The notes below the pieces were generated by a model. That model was not told the DNA's origin. It ran no database searches and saw only the letters and a program-made list of their open reading frames with translations. The position numbers were made by a program, and so were the translations under genes. Shown one piece after another: positions 1-5,745 of a stretch of 6,027 nucleotides of DNA (the stretch's first letter is position 1; each line of letters opens with the position of its first letter). Origin of the DNA: Candidatus Aminicenantota bacterium (GTDB lineage Bacteria; Acidobacteriota; Aminicenantia; Aminicenantales; Aminicenantaceae); the NCBI GenBank assembly GCA_030627155.1, contig DAOUSP010000080.1:1-6027 (forward strand), given 5' to 3'.

Positions 1-1
1 G

Positions 2-55
2 GCAATATCATTTGCTATCTATGGATTCCATTTCCGAAAAACAGTAGGAATTTAA
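2..55 (+). CDS. possible C-terminal tail of a convergent gene (partial, tentative)
   Basis: Plus-strand frame 2 is open from the window edge to a TAA at 53-55 and reads AISFAIYGFHFRKTVGI. A hydrophobic run followed by a short basic tail would suit the end of a membrane protein, and the stop falls 9 bp before the convergent amidohydrolase stop, a common arrangement. However, 17 codons are too few to separate coding from chance, and frame 1 is also open here (to 93). No family can be assigned. The minus strand has only a 14-codon open frame in the same stretch. Confidence 0.2.
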   Translation, partial: AISFAIYGFHFRKTVGI

Positions 56-64
56 TCATCTTCA

Positions 65-1549
65 TCATTTTTTCGCTTTTACTGGAGGGTTGAGGTCTGG
101 CGCTAACGGCGATAGATATTCTTTACCATTTTTCCTTTCAATCCATTCTTTTCTCATTTTCTCTATGATTTCAGGGTGGCTTAGAAGATCCAGACTGGAA
201 GCAGCCATTACTTTTGCTGCTGTTATCATCGCCTTATGGCCAATAGACATTCCTCCGCAAGCAACAGCAGCCCAATGATGGCCAGGAGTTCCTTCTGGCT
301 TAAAAGCAATGCCCAAGTTTGTTGTTGGTGTCAACCAACTCACCTCTGCTACATCAGTTGACCCTCCTCCCCAGCTTCTCTGCGGAAGCCTAAAAGGCTC
401 GATGTTTGTTCTTAATCCCTTTTGTTCGATTCCTAAGTTTTTTTGAATCTCCTTTGCATAATCCTGTTCTTCATCAGTAAATTTCGGTGCACCTACTATA
501 AGCAGATTACTGTAAACTACTTCACAACCCGTGCGGTTAGGCAACATCTCATGAACACCGCTGATGAAATTGACTTTGTATGTTGTTGAAGTCATTTTAG
601 AAGCTCCATCAATGATTTCCAGCACCCGTTTGTAGTTTTCTTCTACGCTCTCTCTATCGATATCACGCACATAATACCATGCACGTGCATAATCAGGAAC
701 AACATTGGGCGCACCACCACCGCTTGTGATAACATAATGAATCCTGGCTGTGGGTTTCAGGTGCTCTCGAAGATAATTCAACCCAATATTTGTAAGCTCG
801 ATTGCATCAAGTGCACTCCAACCATGCCAGGGATCTCCTGCTGCATGGGCTGTTTTCCCAAAAAACTCTACCTCAATCTGATTCAAAGCATTGCTTGAAC
901 CAATAGAAACTTGATTGGATGTACTCGGATGCCATTGTATACAGGAAGACAGGCCATTAAATACGCCTTCACGTGCCATAAATACTTTTCCAACGACTGT
1001 TTCTTCGGCTGGGCATCCAAAAAGTTTTATTGTTCCCTGAAGATTTGCTTTCTCCATCACGTGTTTCACTGCAATTGCAGCGGCTGTGCTTGCTACTCCA
1101 AAGACATTGTGGCCACACCCGTGTCCGGGCCTTCCCTTTTGCAGGGGTTTTTTATAAGGGACTGTGTCTTGTGAGAGGGACGGAAGTGCATCATACTCTG
1201 CAAGAATACCGATTACCGGCTCACTAGTACCATAAACAGCTACAAAGGCCGTAGGCATTCCAGCAGCTCCTCTTGTAACTTCAAATCCATTCTTTTCAAG
1301 CAATGATGCCAAAAGCTCTGAGGACTTGTATTCTTCCATGGCTACTTCTGCAAAACGCCAAATTTTTTCATTTATCTCAGAAAGTTCTATCACGTGAGTA
1401 TCCAGCCAAGAAAACGCATCCTTTTTTATGGATGTAAGCTTGGCTGGCTTTACCTTGATTAAAAAAGGGTCTTCTTTTTCTATTTCTGAATACGCAAAAA
1501 CAGAAATCAAGCATAAACTCCCAAGAACAATAGAAATAACTTTTTTCAT
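65..1549 (-). CDS. exported M20-family amidohydrolase, AbgB-like (p-aminobenzoyl-glutamate hydrolase subunit B type)
   Basis: This 494-residue zinc-type hydrolase should cleave an amide bond in an N-acyl or aminoacyl-glutamate-like substrate; the actual substrate is unknown. Residues 1-21 look like a Sec signal peptide: MKK, then a hydrophobic core, with likely cleavage after AYS (19-21). C13 is not in a good lipobox, so a lipoprotein is unlikely. The M20 metal-site motifs appear in order: AEYDALP (117-123), GHGCGHN (142-148, ligands C145 and H147), PAEET (180-184, E182 general base and E183 ligand by family analogy), WHP (206-208, H207) and TPGHHW (421-426, H424). The inserted dimerisation domain starts near GKTAHAAGDPWHGWSALDA (231-249), as in AbgB rather than short carboxypeptidases. 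The long GGGSTDVAEVSW segment (394-405) also fits AbgB. The start is supported by AAAGGAGG, ending 4 nt before ATG. No AbgA or AbgT partner lies in the window. The fold is secure; the substrate is not. Confidence 0.9.
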   Translation of the reverse strand: MKKVISIVLGSLCLISVFAYSEIEKEDPFLIKVKPAKLTSIKKDAFSWLDTHVIELSEINEKIWRFAEVAMEEYKSSELLASLLEKNGFEVTRGAAGMPTAFVAVYGTSEPVIGILAEYDALPSLSQDTVPYKKPLQKGRPGHGCGHNVFGVASTAAAIAVKHVMEKANLQGTIKLFGCPAEETVVGKVFMAREGVFNGLSSCIQWHPSTSNQVSIGSSNALNQIEVEFFGKTAHAAGDPWHGWSALDAIELTNIGLNYLREHLKPTARIHYVITSGGGAPNVVPDYARAWYYVRDIDRESVEENYKRVLEIIDGASKMTSTTYKVNFISGVHEMLPNRTGCEVVYSNLLIVGAPKFTDEEQDYAKEIQKNLGIEQKGLRTNIEPFRLPQRSWGGGSTDVAEVSWLTPTTNLGIAFKPEGTPGHHWAAVACGGMSIGHKAMITAAKVMAASSLDLLSHPEIIEKMRKEWIERKNGKEYLSPLAPDLNPPVKAKK

Positions 1550-1552
1550 AAG

Positions 1553-1561
1553 GCCTCCTTT
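1553..1561 (-). promoter_or_regulatory. strong Shine-Dalgarno of the amidohydrolase
   Basis: The minus strand reads AAAGGAGGC-CTT-ATG, a near-perfect anti-16S match with a rather short 4-nt gap between AGGAGG and the start codon. It fixes the start at 1549. The same nine bases are exactly complementary to a segment of the upstream gap at 1729-1737. Confidence 0.85.
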
Positions 1562-1620
1562 ATAAATATCAAATTGAATGATTTATGTTGTTTTGATCCA
1601 AACTGCTTCATTTTGCTCAA

Positions 1621-1650
1621 ATTTTAACAACCTAAACGATAAAATGAAAA
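1621..1650 (-). promoter_or_regulatory. weak candidate promoter for the amidohydrolase
   Basis: On the minus strand TTTTCA (1645-1650), an 18-nt spacer and TAAAAT (1621-1626) preceded by TGT give an extended -10 arrangement. The -35 matches consensus at only 4 of 6 positions, and the region is so AT-rich that chance matches are likely. It would start transcription about 65 nt before the ATG, downstream of the complementary segment at 1729-1737. Confidence 0.22.
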
Positions 1651-1755
1651 GATTTTTAGAGAAAACTTATAGAATTATTTTATAGAAAAAATATACAAAT
1701 AGTTAGTGATAGAAAGGCAAAAAAAATAAAAGGAGGCGGTATCTACGTATTCGAT

Positions 1756-3102
1756 TTAATCGAAATAGCCAGATAAGTCTTCTCGATTCAGGCGCTGCTT
1801 TAATGCTGTCAGGGCAACTGCTTGGGCAACTTTCTTATGAACACTCCGGTCCAATGGGTTAGGCACTAATTCTTCCTCGCCAGCCGCATTTGCGATCGCA
1901 TGAGCTGCCGCTACAAGCATTTCAGTTGTTATCCGGGGAGTCTTCGCGTCTACAGCCCCACGAAAGATGCCAGGAAAGCCCAAAATATTATTGACCGATT
2001 TTCCATCCACTGCGCATGCCGCTCCAGCAGCTTTGGCTAAATCTGGTTCAATTTCCGGATGTGGGTTAGACAGTGCAAATATAATTTGATCTTTGCGGAT
2101 CATGTTTTCCTTGATTAGACCTGGAACACCTGTCGTGGCAATTACAACACCGCAAGAAGAACAAATCTCCTCTAACGTTGAAGGGATACCGCCAGCAGAC
2201 TCCAAACGTTTTATTGCCTCCTCATCAATATCAGCCCCTAAAACTGGATTTTGAAGGTAATACATGAGCATTTTTGTAACCGCTAAGCCAGCTGCACCTA
2301 ACCCGATTTGTCCGATTTTGCATTTTTTGAGGTCTTTATCGGCCATTCTTGCTGCATTTATCAAGGCAGCTATGACAACAACGGCTGTTCCATGCTGGTC
2401 ATCGTGCATAACAGGAATATCCAGCCTTTCCTGAAGTCTCTTTTCAATGTCAAAACATCGCGGTGACGAAATATCTTCTAATTGGATCGCACTGAAAGTA
2501 GGCGCAATATTAGTCACTGTCTCTACAATAGCATCTGTATCCTTGGTGTTTAAAAGGATTGGAACGCCAGAAAGTCCAACAAGGGTTTCCATTAAAGTGG
2601 CTTTGCCTTCCATGACAGGCATAGAAGCTAAAGGCCCGATATCTCCCAACCCCAAAACAGCAGACCCATCAGTCACAATTGCAACAAAATGATTAATCGA
2701 AGTATATCTCCACGCTAACCTATTGTTTTCTTTTATTTTCATACATACTTCTGCCACTCCTGGAGTATAAACTTTCCTCAGTTCGCTAAGGGTATCTATT
2801 TTGTACCGGCTACGTATGGCAATTTTTCCACCTTGATGCATCTCAAGAACTTCATCACGAACCTCAATGATATCCACATCAGGGTTCTTTTGAACAACAC
2901 GAATCAATCGGTCCATATTGGCTTGGTTATCTGCAAAAACAACAACATCTCTAACCACATATGTACTTCCCATATTAATGGTCTTGATTTCCCCAATAAG
3001 GCCCTCTTCTTCCCCGATTGAGGTTAATAAAGACCCTAGAACACCTGGACTCTGTTTTAAACGACAGCGAAAAGTCCGCATTATTTTATCTTCCCACCAC
3101 AT
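1756..3102 (-). CDS. malic enzyme (oxaloacetate-decarboxylating malate dehydrogenase) with N-terminal ACT domain
   Basis: The 448-residue cytosolic enzyme oxidatively decarboxylates malate to pyruvate and CO2 with NAD(P)+. Residues about 9-86 form an ACT-like regulatory module (FRCRLKQSPGVLGSLLTSIG at 11-30 with the usual βαββαβ spacing), followed by the small bacterial malic enzyme core. Family motifs are YTPGVA (112-117, catalytic Tyr112), VTDGSAVLGLGDIGP (143-157), MEGKA (164-168, catalytic Lys167), LED (208-210) and HDDQHGT (233-239) for the divalent metal, GQIGLGAAG (264-272) as the dinucleotide loop, SNPHPEI (345-351) and GFPGIFRGAVD (375-385). The loop is followed by GADID (289-293), whose acidic residues suggest NAD+ rather than NADP+; this is inference. 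The start has AAAGGAG 10 nt upstream; a second ATG at codon 8 lacks an equal site. The ACT module suggests control by a small ligand, perhaps an amino acid, which cannot be named from sequence. Confidence 0.94.
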   Translation of the reverse strand: MWWEDKIMRTFRCRLKQSPGVLGSLLTSIGEEEGLIGEIKTINMGSTYVVRDVVVFADNQANMDRLIRVVQKNPDVDIIEVRDEVLEMHQGGKIAIRSRYKIDTLSELRKVYTPGVAEVCMKIKENNRLAWRYTSINHFVAIVTDGSAVLGLGDIGPLASMPVMEGKATLMETLVGLSGVPILLNTKDTDAIVETVTNIAPTFSAIQLEDISSPRCFDIEKRLQERLDIPVMHDDQHGTAVVVIAALINAARMADKDLKKCKIGQIGLGAAGLAVTKMLMYYLQNPVLGADIDEEAIKRLESAGGIPSTLEEICSSCGVVIATTGVPGLIKENMIRKDQIIFALSNPHPEIEPDLAKAAGAACAVDGKSVNNILGFPGIFRGAVDAKTPRITTEMLVAAAHAIANAAGEEELVPNPLDRSVHKKVAQAVALTALKQRLNREDLSGYFD

Positions 3103-3134
3103 TTTTTTATCACTCCTTTCAAAAAGTCTTAATC

Positions 3135-3149
3135 ATTCTCATGAAGAAT
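3135..3149 (-). repeat. short inverted repeat at the predicted malic enzyme transcription start
   Basis: The plus strand reads ATTCT-CATGA-AGAAT, 5-bp arms around a 5-nt centre, beginning one base downstream of the candidate -10 box. Its position suits an operator or a weak 5' UTR hairpin, but arms this short and AT-rich occur often by chance. Confidence 0.2.
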
Positions 3150-3150
3150 T

Positions 3151-3178
3151 ATTATAATCCATATTCTATAAATCTAAA
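3151..3178 (-). promoter_or_regulatory. candidate sigma70-type promoter of the malic enzyme gene
   Basis: The minus strand has a perfect TATAAT (3151-3156) with TTTAGA (3173-3178, 4 of 6 to TTGACA) 16 nt upstream, in the 109-bp gap after the YifB gene. It predicts a start near 3144 and a leader of about 42 nt that contains the ribosome binding site. The exact -10 in a non-coding gap is the main support; the taxon's sigma factor preference is unknown. Confidence 0.45.
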
Positions 3179-3211
3179 AGAGATGCTCTGGAGGGTTGAT
3201 TTGATTTTTTC

Positions 3212-4732
3212 TTAAAAAAACTTGTCCATCATACGATACTGGATAGCTTCGGAAATATGGACAGCACTTATATTATCTTCATGGCTTAAATCCGCAATTG
3301 TCCGTGCAACCTTAAGCACGCGTGAATAAGCCCTGGCACTGAATCCAAGACGATTAACTGCCATCTGTAAAAGCTCTTTGCCCGGGGCATCAAATTGGCA
3401 AAAACGTTTAACTTCTCTTTCTCCCATATGTGCGTTACAATAAATTTTAGTGCCTTTAAATCTTTCCAGCTGTATTTCCCGCGCCATGAAAACCCTCTTT
3501 CCTATTTCACTTGAAGATTCACCCTTATACTGTGAAACCATATCTTTAAACTCAACTTTTGGAACTTCAATCTGAATGTCAATACGGTCCAGAAGTGGAC
3601 CAGATATTTTTGAATAATAACGATTCCTTTGGGCATCTGTACACGCAGGTTCCGAGAAATTCCCTCCAGCAACAATATCTTCACACGTGTTCATTGCTGC
3701 CACAAGCATAAATGCACAGGGATAATTTACACGCATATAAGCACGGGACACGGTCACTCTTCCATCTTCTAATGGCTGTCTCAAATCTTCCAATGCTCGT
3801 TTTCTAAACTCAGGGAGCTCATCCAAAAATAGCACCCCCCGATGAGCCAAACTGACTTCTCCAGGTTTTGGAACCGCCCCTCCTCCAATTAATCCCGCAT
3901 CTGATACAGTATGATGTGGTGCACGAAATGGCCTTTTTCCTATTGCTGCACCATTGTTTAATAATCCCGAAATACTATAAATTTGAGTCACCTCGATTAT
4001 TTCCTCGAAGGTCATGGGAGGAAGTATGGATGGCAGTCTTCGTGCCATCATTGTCTTCCCTGCACCAGGAGGACCGATCATCAGGACATTATGGCCTCCT
4101 GCAGCTGCTACTTCTAAAGCACGTTTTGCATGATGTTGACCATGTATTTCCTGGAAATCCACATCATAATCAGAATGAGGCAAAAGTTCATGCAAAGAGA
4201 AGCTTGCATGTGCAACAGACTCTGGGTAATTCAAGAAATGAACTATATCAGGTAAAGCCTTCATTCCATAGATGGGAATCCCCTGGACTAAAGTTGCCTC
4301 TTTTTCATTTTCCTTTGGGATAACAATCCCTTTAAATCCTTCTTTTTTAGCCAAGACTGTTGAAGAAAGAATCCCTCTACACGGTTTTATTCGTCCATCT
4401 AAAGCTAATTCACCTAAAAATAAAAATCCCTTAAGTCTTTCGCTTGGGAAAAGATCCAGATGCGCTAAAAAACCAAGGGATATCGGAAGGTCAAAAGCAG
4501 GCCCTTCCTTTTTCCGATCGGCAGGAGCTAAATTTATTGTAATTTTTCTGGAAGGAAAGCCGTAGCCGCAATTTTTTAAAGCTGCCCGAACTCTTTCTTT
4601 ACTTTCTCTTACTGAAGTATCTGGAAGCCCTACTGTTACAAAGGTTGGCATTCCATAAGAAATATCCACTTCAACATCCACAAGATACGCATCAATCCCA
4701 ATTAAAGAAGTGCTGGCAATTTTAAATAACAT
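3212..4732 (-). CDS. comM: YifB/ComM family Mg-chelatase-like AAA+ ATPase
   Basis: This 506-residue protein has full family length and order: an N-terminal ChlI-like domain (about 1-170, hallmark GLPDTSVRESKERVRAALKN at 35-54 and NLAPADRKKEGPAFDLP at 67-83), a Mg-chelatase-type AAA+ domain, and a C-terminal helical lid (about 408-506, with FSARAYSRVLKVARTIADL at 464-482). ATPase motifs are Walker A GPPGAGKT (220-227), Walker B LFLDE (301-305), sensor-1 Asn348 and the arginine-finger segment GPLLDRID (378-385). It is not a chlorophyll enzyme. Characterised ComM in Vibrio is a hexameric helicase promoting branch migration when transformed DNA is integrated. The usual four-cysteine cluster after sensor 1 keeps only C350 and C364 here. 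The start has a modest TGAGG 4 nt before the ATG, and the N-terminus begins as family members do. It lies 78 bp after mglA. No other competence gene is visible. Confidence 0.93.
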   Translation of the reverse strand: MLFKIASTSLIGIDAYLVDVEVDISYGMPTFVTVGLPDTSVRESKERVRAALKNCGYGFPSRKITINLAPADRKKEGPAFDLPISLGFLAHLDLFPSERLKGFLFLGELALDGRIKPCRGILSSTVLAKKEGFKGIVIPKENEKEATLVQGIPIYGMKALPDIVHFLNYPESVAHASFSLHELLPHSDYDVDFQEIHGQHHAKRALEVAAAGGHNVLMIGPPGAGKTMMARRLPSILPPMTFEEIIEVTQIYSISGLLNNGAAIGKRPFRAPHHTVSDAGLIGGGAVPKPGEVSLAHRGVLFLDELPEFRKRALEDLRQPLEDGRVTVSRAYMRVNYPCAFMLVAAMNTCEDIVAGGNFSEPACTDAQRNRYYSKISGPLLDRIDIQIEVPKVEFKDMVSQYKGESSSEIGKRVFMAREIQLERFKGTKIYCNAHMGEREVKRFCQFDAPGKELLQMAVNRLGFSARAYSRVLKVARTIADLSHEDNISAVHISEAIQYRMMDKFF

Positions 4733-4752
4733 TGTGCCTCAGTTAGAATGAC

Positions 4753-4768
4753 GAAAGAAATTTCTTTC
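4753..4768. repeat. perfect 16-bp palindrome between mglA and the YifB gene
   Basis: GAAAGAAATTTCTTTC is its own reverse complement and sits 21 bp before the YifB start codon. With no spacer it folds only into a weak 6-bp hairpin with an AATT loop, so a protein binding site is the likelier functional reading. It is low in complexity (purine-only half, pyrimidine-only half), so chance is a real alternative. It has no following T-tract in the minus direction and is not a terminator. Confidence 0.4.
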
Positions 4769-4810
4769 TTTTATCAAAGATGATTAAAAAAAATGCCGGG
4801 TGGGTAAAAT

Positions 4811-5623
4811 TTAACTTTTTTTTGTACCAGTAAATTCTTTTGCAAGTTTGTCAAGTTCGTCTTCGAGATCTTTTGAGGATTTAAATTTTATCTTTGTAAC
4901 TCGCATTGGTTGAACCTTTTCCTCTTCTGCAAATTCAACTTCTTTTTTCTTCTCAATCTTGATTTCCGGAGGTTTTCCTTTCTTCTTCTCTTTTTCTATT
5001 TTTTCTTCTATTTCTACTGGTTTTCTCCTTTCCCCAAATAGTTTTTCTCTGACAACAGGGACAACCATTTTCGCAATTTCTTTTACGCTTTCTAATACGC
5101 CTACTCCATTTATAGCCGAAGCTTCTAAATAAGGAAGCTTTCGCGGATTGAGCAGATTATTGAATGTTTCTACAGGGATGAGATTCTCTAAATCGCGCTT
5201 ATTGTATTGAAAAACTAAAGGAATAGCATTCAAATCAACATTATATTCCAACAGATTTTTCCTTAGGCCATCGAAATTTTCTAAATTTGCATCAAGGAGA
5301 GGAATCTGCGAATCTGCCACAAAGATAATCCCATCTGCACCTTTTAAAACATTCTTTCGAGAAGCTTCATAAAAAACCTGACCAGGAACTGTCAGAAGTT
5401 GAAAATGCACTTTATAATCCTGAATGAGGCCTGCTTTTATCGGAAGCATGTCAAAAAAAAGAGTTCTTTCTGTGTTTGTCTCCAAGCAAATCAAATCTCC
5501 GCGAGAACTTACATCCAGCTTTGAATAAATATGACGAAGGTTTGTTGTTTTGCCACTTAGGCCAGGCCCATAATAAACTATTTTAATCGCAATGCTTTTT
5601 GCTGCGTGATTGATAAATGCCAT
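4811..5623 (-). CDS. mglA: MglA-family Ras-like small GTPase with lysine/glutamate-rich C-terminal extension
   Basis: MglA is a cytosolic GTP-dependent switch that marks the leading cell pole and drives gliding and type IV pilus motility in Myxococcus; its role in this organism is inferred. The N-terminus MAFIN followed by KIVYYGPGLSGKTTNL (14-29) matches the family start closely and supports the chosen ATG despite a poor ribosome binding site. Visible G motifs are the P-loop GPGLSGKT (19-26), TVPG (78-81) replacing the usual DxxG, a hallmark of MglA, NKRD (141-144) and SAI (169-171). R53 and Q82, equivalent to the residues described as catalytic in characterised MglA, are present. The GTPase domain ends near residue 195, the full length of Myxococcus MglA. 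About 75 further residues follow, mostly K and E with two prolines (218-219), ending in a likely helix (SKDLEDELDKLAKEF, 250-264). No MglB/Roadblock partner gene is adjacent; the upstream neighbour is a glycosyltransferase. Confidence 0.92.
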   Translation of the reverse strand: MAFINHAAKSIAIKIVYYGPGLSGKTTNLRHIYSKLDVSSRGDLICLETNTERTLFFDMLPIKAGLIQDYKVHFQLLTVPGQVFYEASRKNVLKGADGIIFVADSQIPLLDANLENFDGLRKNLLEYNVDLNAIPLVFQYNKRDLENLIPVETFNNLLNPRKLPYLEASAINGVGVLESVKEIAKMVVPVVREKLFGERRKPVEIEEKIEKEKKKGKPPEIKIEKKKEVEFAEEEKVQPMRVTKIKFKSSKDLEDELDKLAKEFTGTKKS

Positions 5624-5656
5624 TTGTCTATGAAATTCCCATTTCTCTTTCTGTAA

Positions 5657-5685
5657 TTCTTAACATAAACTACAAAGAGAGTCAA
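5657..5685 (-). promoter_or_regulatory. candidate promoter of mglA
   Basis: On the minus strand TTGACT (5680-5685, 5 of 6 to consensus) and TAAGAA (5657-5662) are 17 nt apart, with TGT just before the -10, an extended -10 arrangement. It predicts a start near 5650 and a leader of about 27 nt. The -10 itself is poor (3 of 6), so the call rests on the -35, the spacing and the TG. It implies mglA is transcribed separately from the glycosyltransferase gene. Confidence 0.42.
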
Positions 5686-5745
5686 TTTTTAGTCTTTTTG
5701 CAACTTTTTTTGCATGATTTTCAAAATGAAGAGAACGGCATATAT

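Larger units (their letters stand above)
1553..1737 (-). repeat. long-range 9-bp inverted repeat linking an anti-SD-like segment to the amidohydrolase SD
   Basis: Minus-strand GCCTCCTTT (1737 to 1729) is the exact reverse complement of AAAGGAGGC (1561 to 1553), which holds the ribosome binding site. Pairing can extend by two more base pairs past a single bulged T. The loop is 167 nt. The arms are seen directly; any role in hiding the ribosome binding site in a readthrough transcript is inference. Confidence 0.4.

Noticed and set aside
911..1227. Overlapping plus-strand open frames of 87 and 65 codons
   Set aside because: They lie opposite the metal-site region of the amidohydrolase. The Cys/His-rich look of the first comes from the reverse of GHGCGH and neighbouring codons, not from a real zinc protein.
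1728..1737. Plus-strand AAAAGGAGGC as a ribosome binding site for an unseen plus-strand gene
   Set aside because: No ATG, GTG or TTG follows within a usable distance, and the plus strand there runs into the antisense of the malic enzyme.
1741..1767. TTCGATT-T-AATCGAA palindrome over the malic enzyme stop codon as a terminator
   Set aside because: With realistic loop size the stem is only about 5 AT-rich base pairs, and the T-tract (about 1721-1730 on the minus strand) is some 20 nt away, so it is not a convincing intrinsic terminator.
2447..3215. Several plus-strand open frames of 62-81 codons opposite the malic enzyme and its upstream gap
   Set aside because: All are antisense to conserved malic enzyme motifs or run into its promoter gap, and none shows a domain or a plausible ribosome binding site.
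3502..3684. 60-codon minus-strand frame inside the YifB/ComM gene
   Set aside because: It is in another frame of the same strand within a well-conserved coding region. I checked whether it signalled a frameshift around the altered cysteine cluster; the main frame continues cleanly into KISGPLLDRID, so no frameshift is needed.
3868..4323. 151-codon plus-strand open frame
   Set aside because: It lies wholly antisense to the AAA+ domain of the YifB/ComM gene, whose motifs are unmistakable. The translation shows no recognisable domain and the start has no supporting SD.
4272..4565. 97-codon plus-strand open frame
   Set aside because: Antisense shadow of the N-terminal ChlI-like domain of YifB/ComM, with low-complexity S/F/K-rich translation and no family resemblance.
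5453..5460. Run of eight A (T on the coding strand) inside mglA as a phase-variation tract
   Set aside because: The frame is intact through the run (RTLFFDM) and it encodes a conserved part of the GTPase; a single homopolymer of this length is ordinary in AT-rich DNA.
5699..5714. TGCAA-N6-TTGCA inverted repeat after the glycosyltransferase as a terminator
   Set aside because: The 5-bp stem is weak and no T-tract follows in the minus direction.
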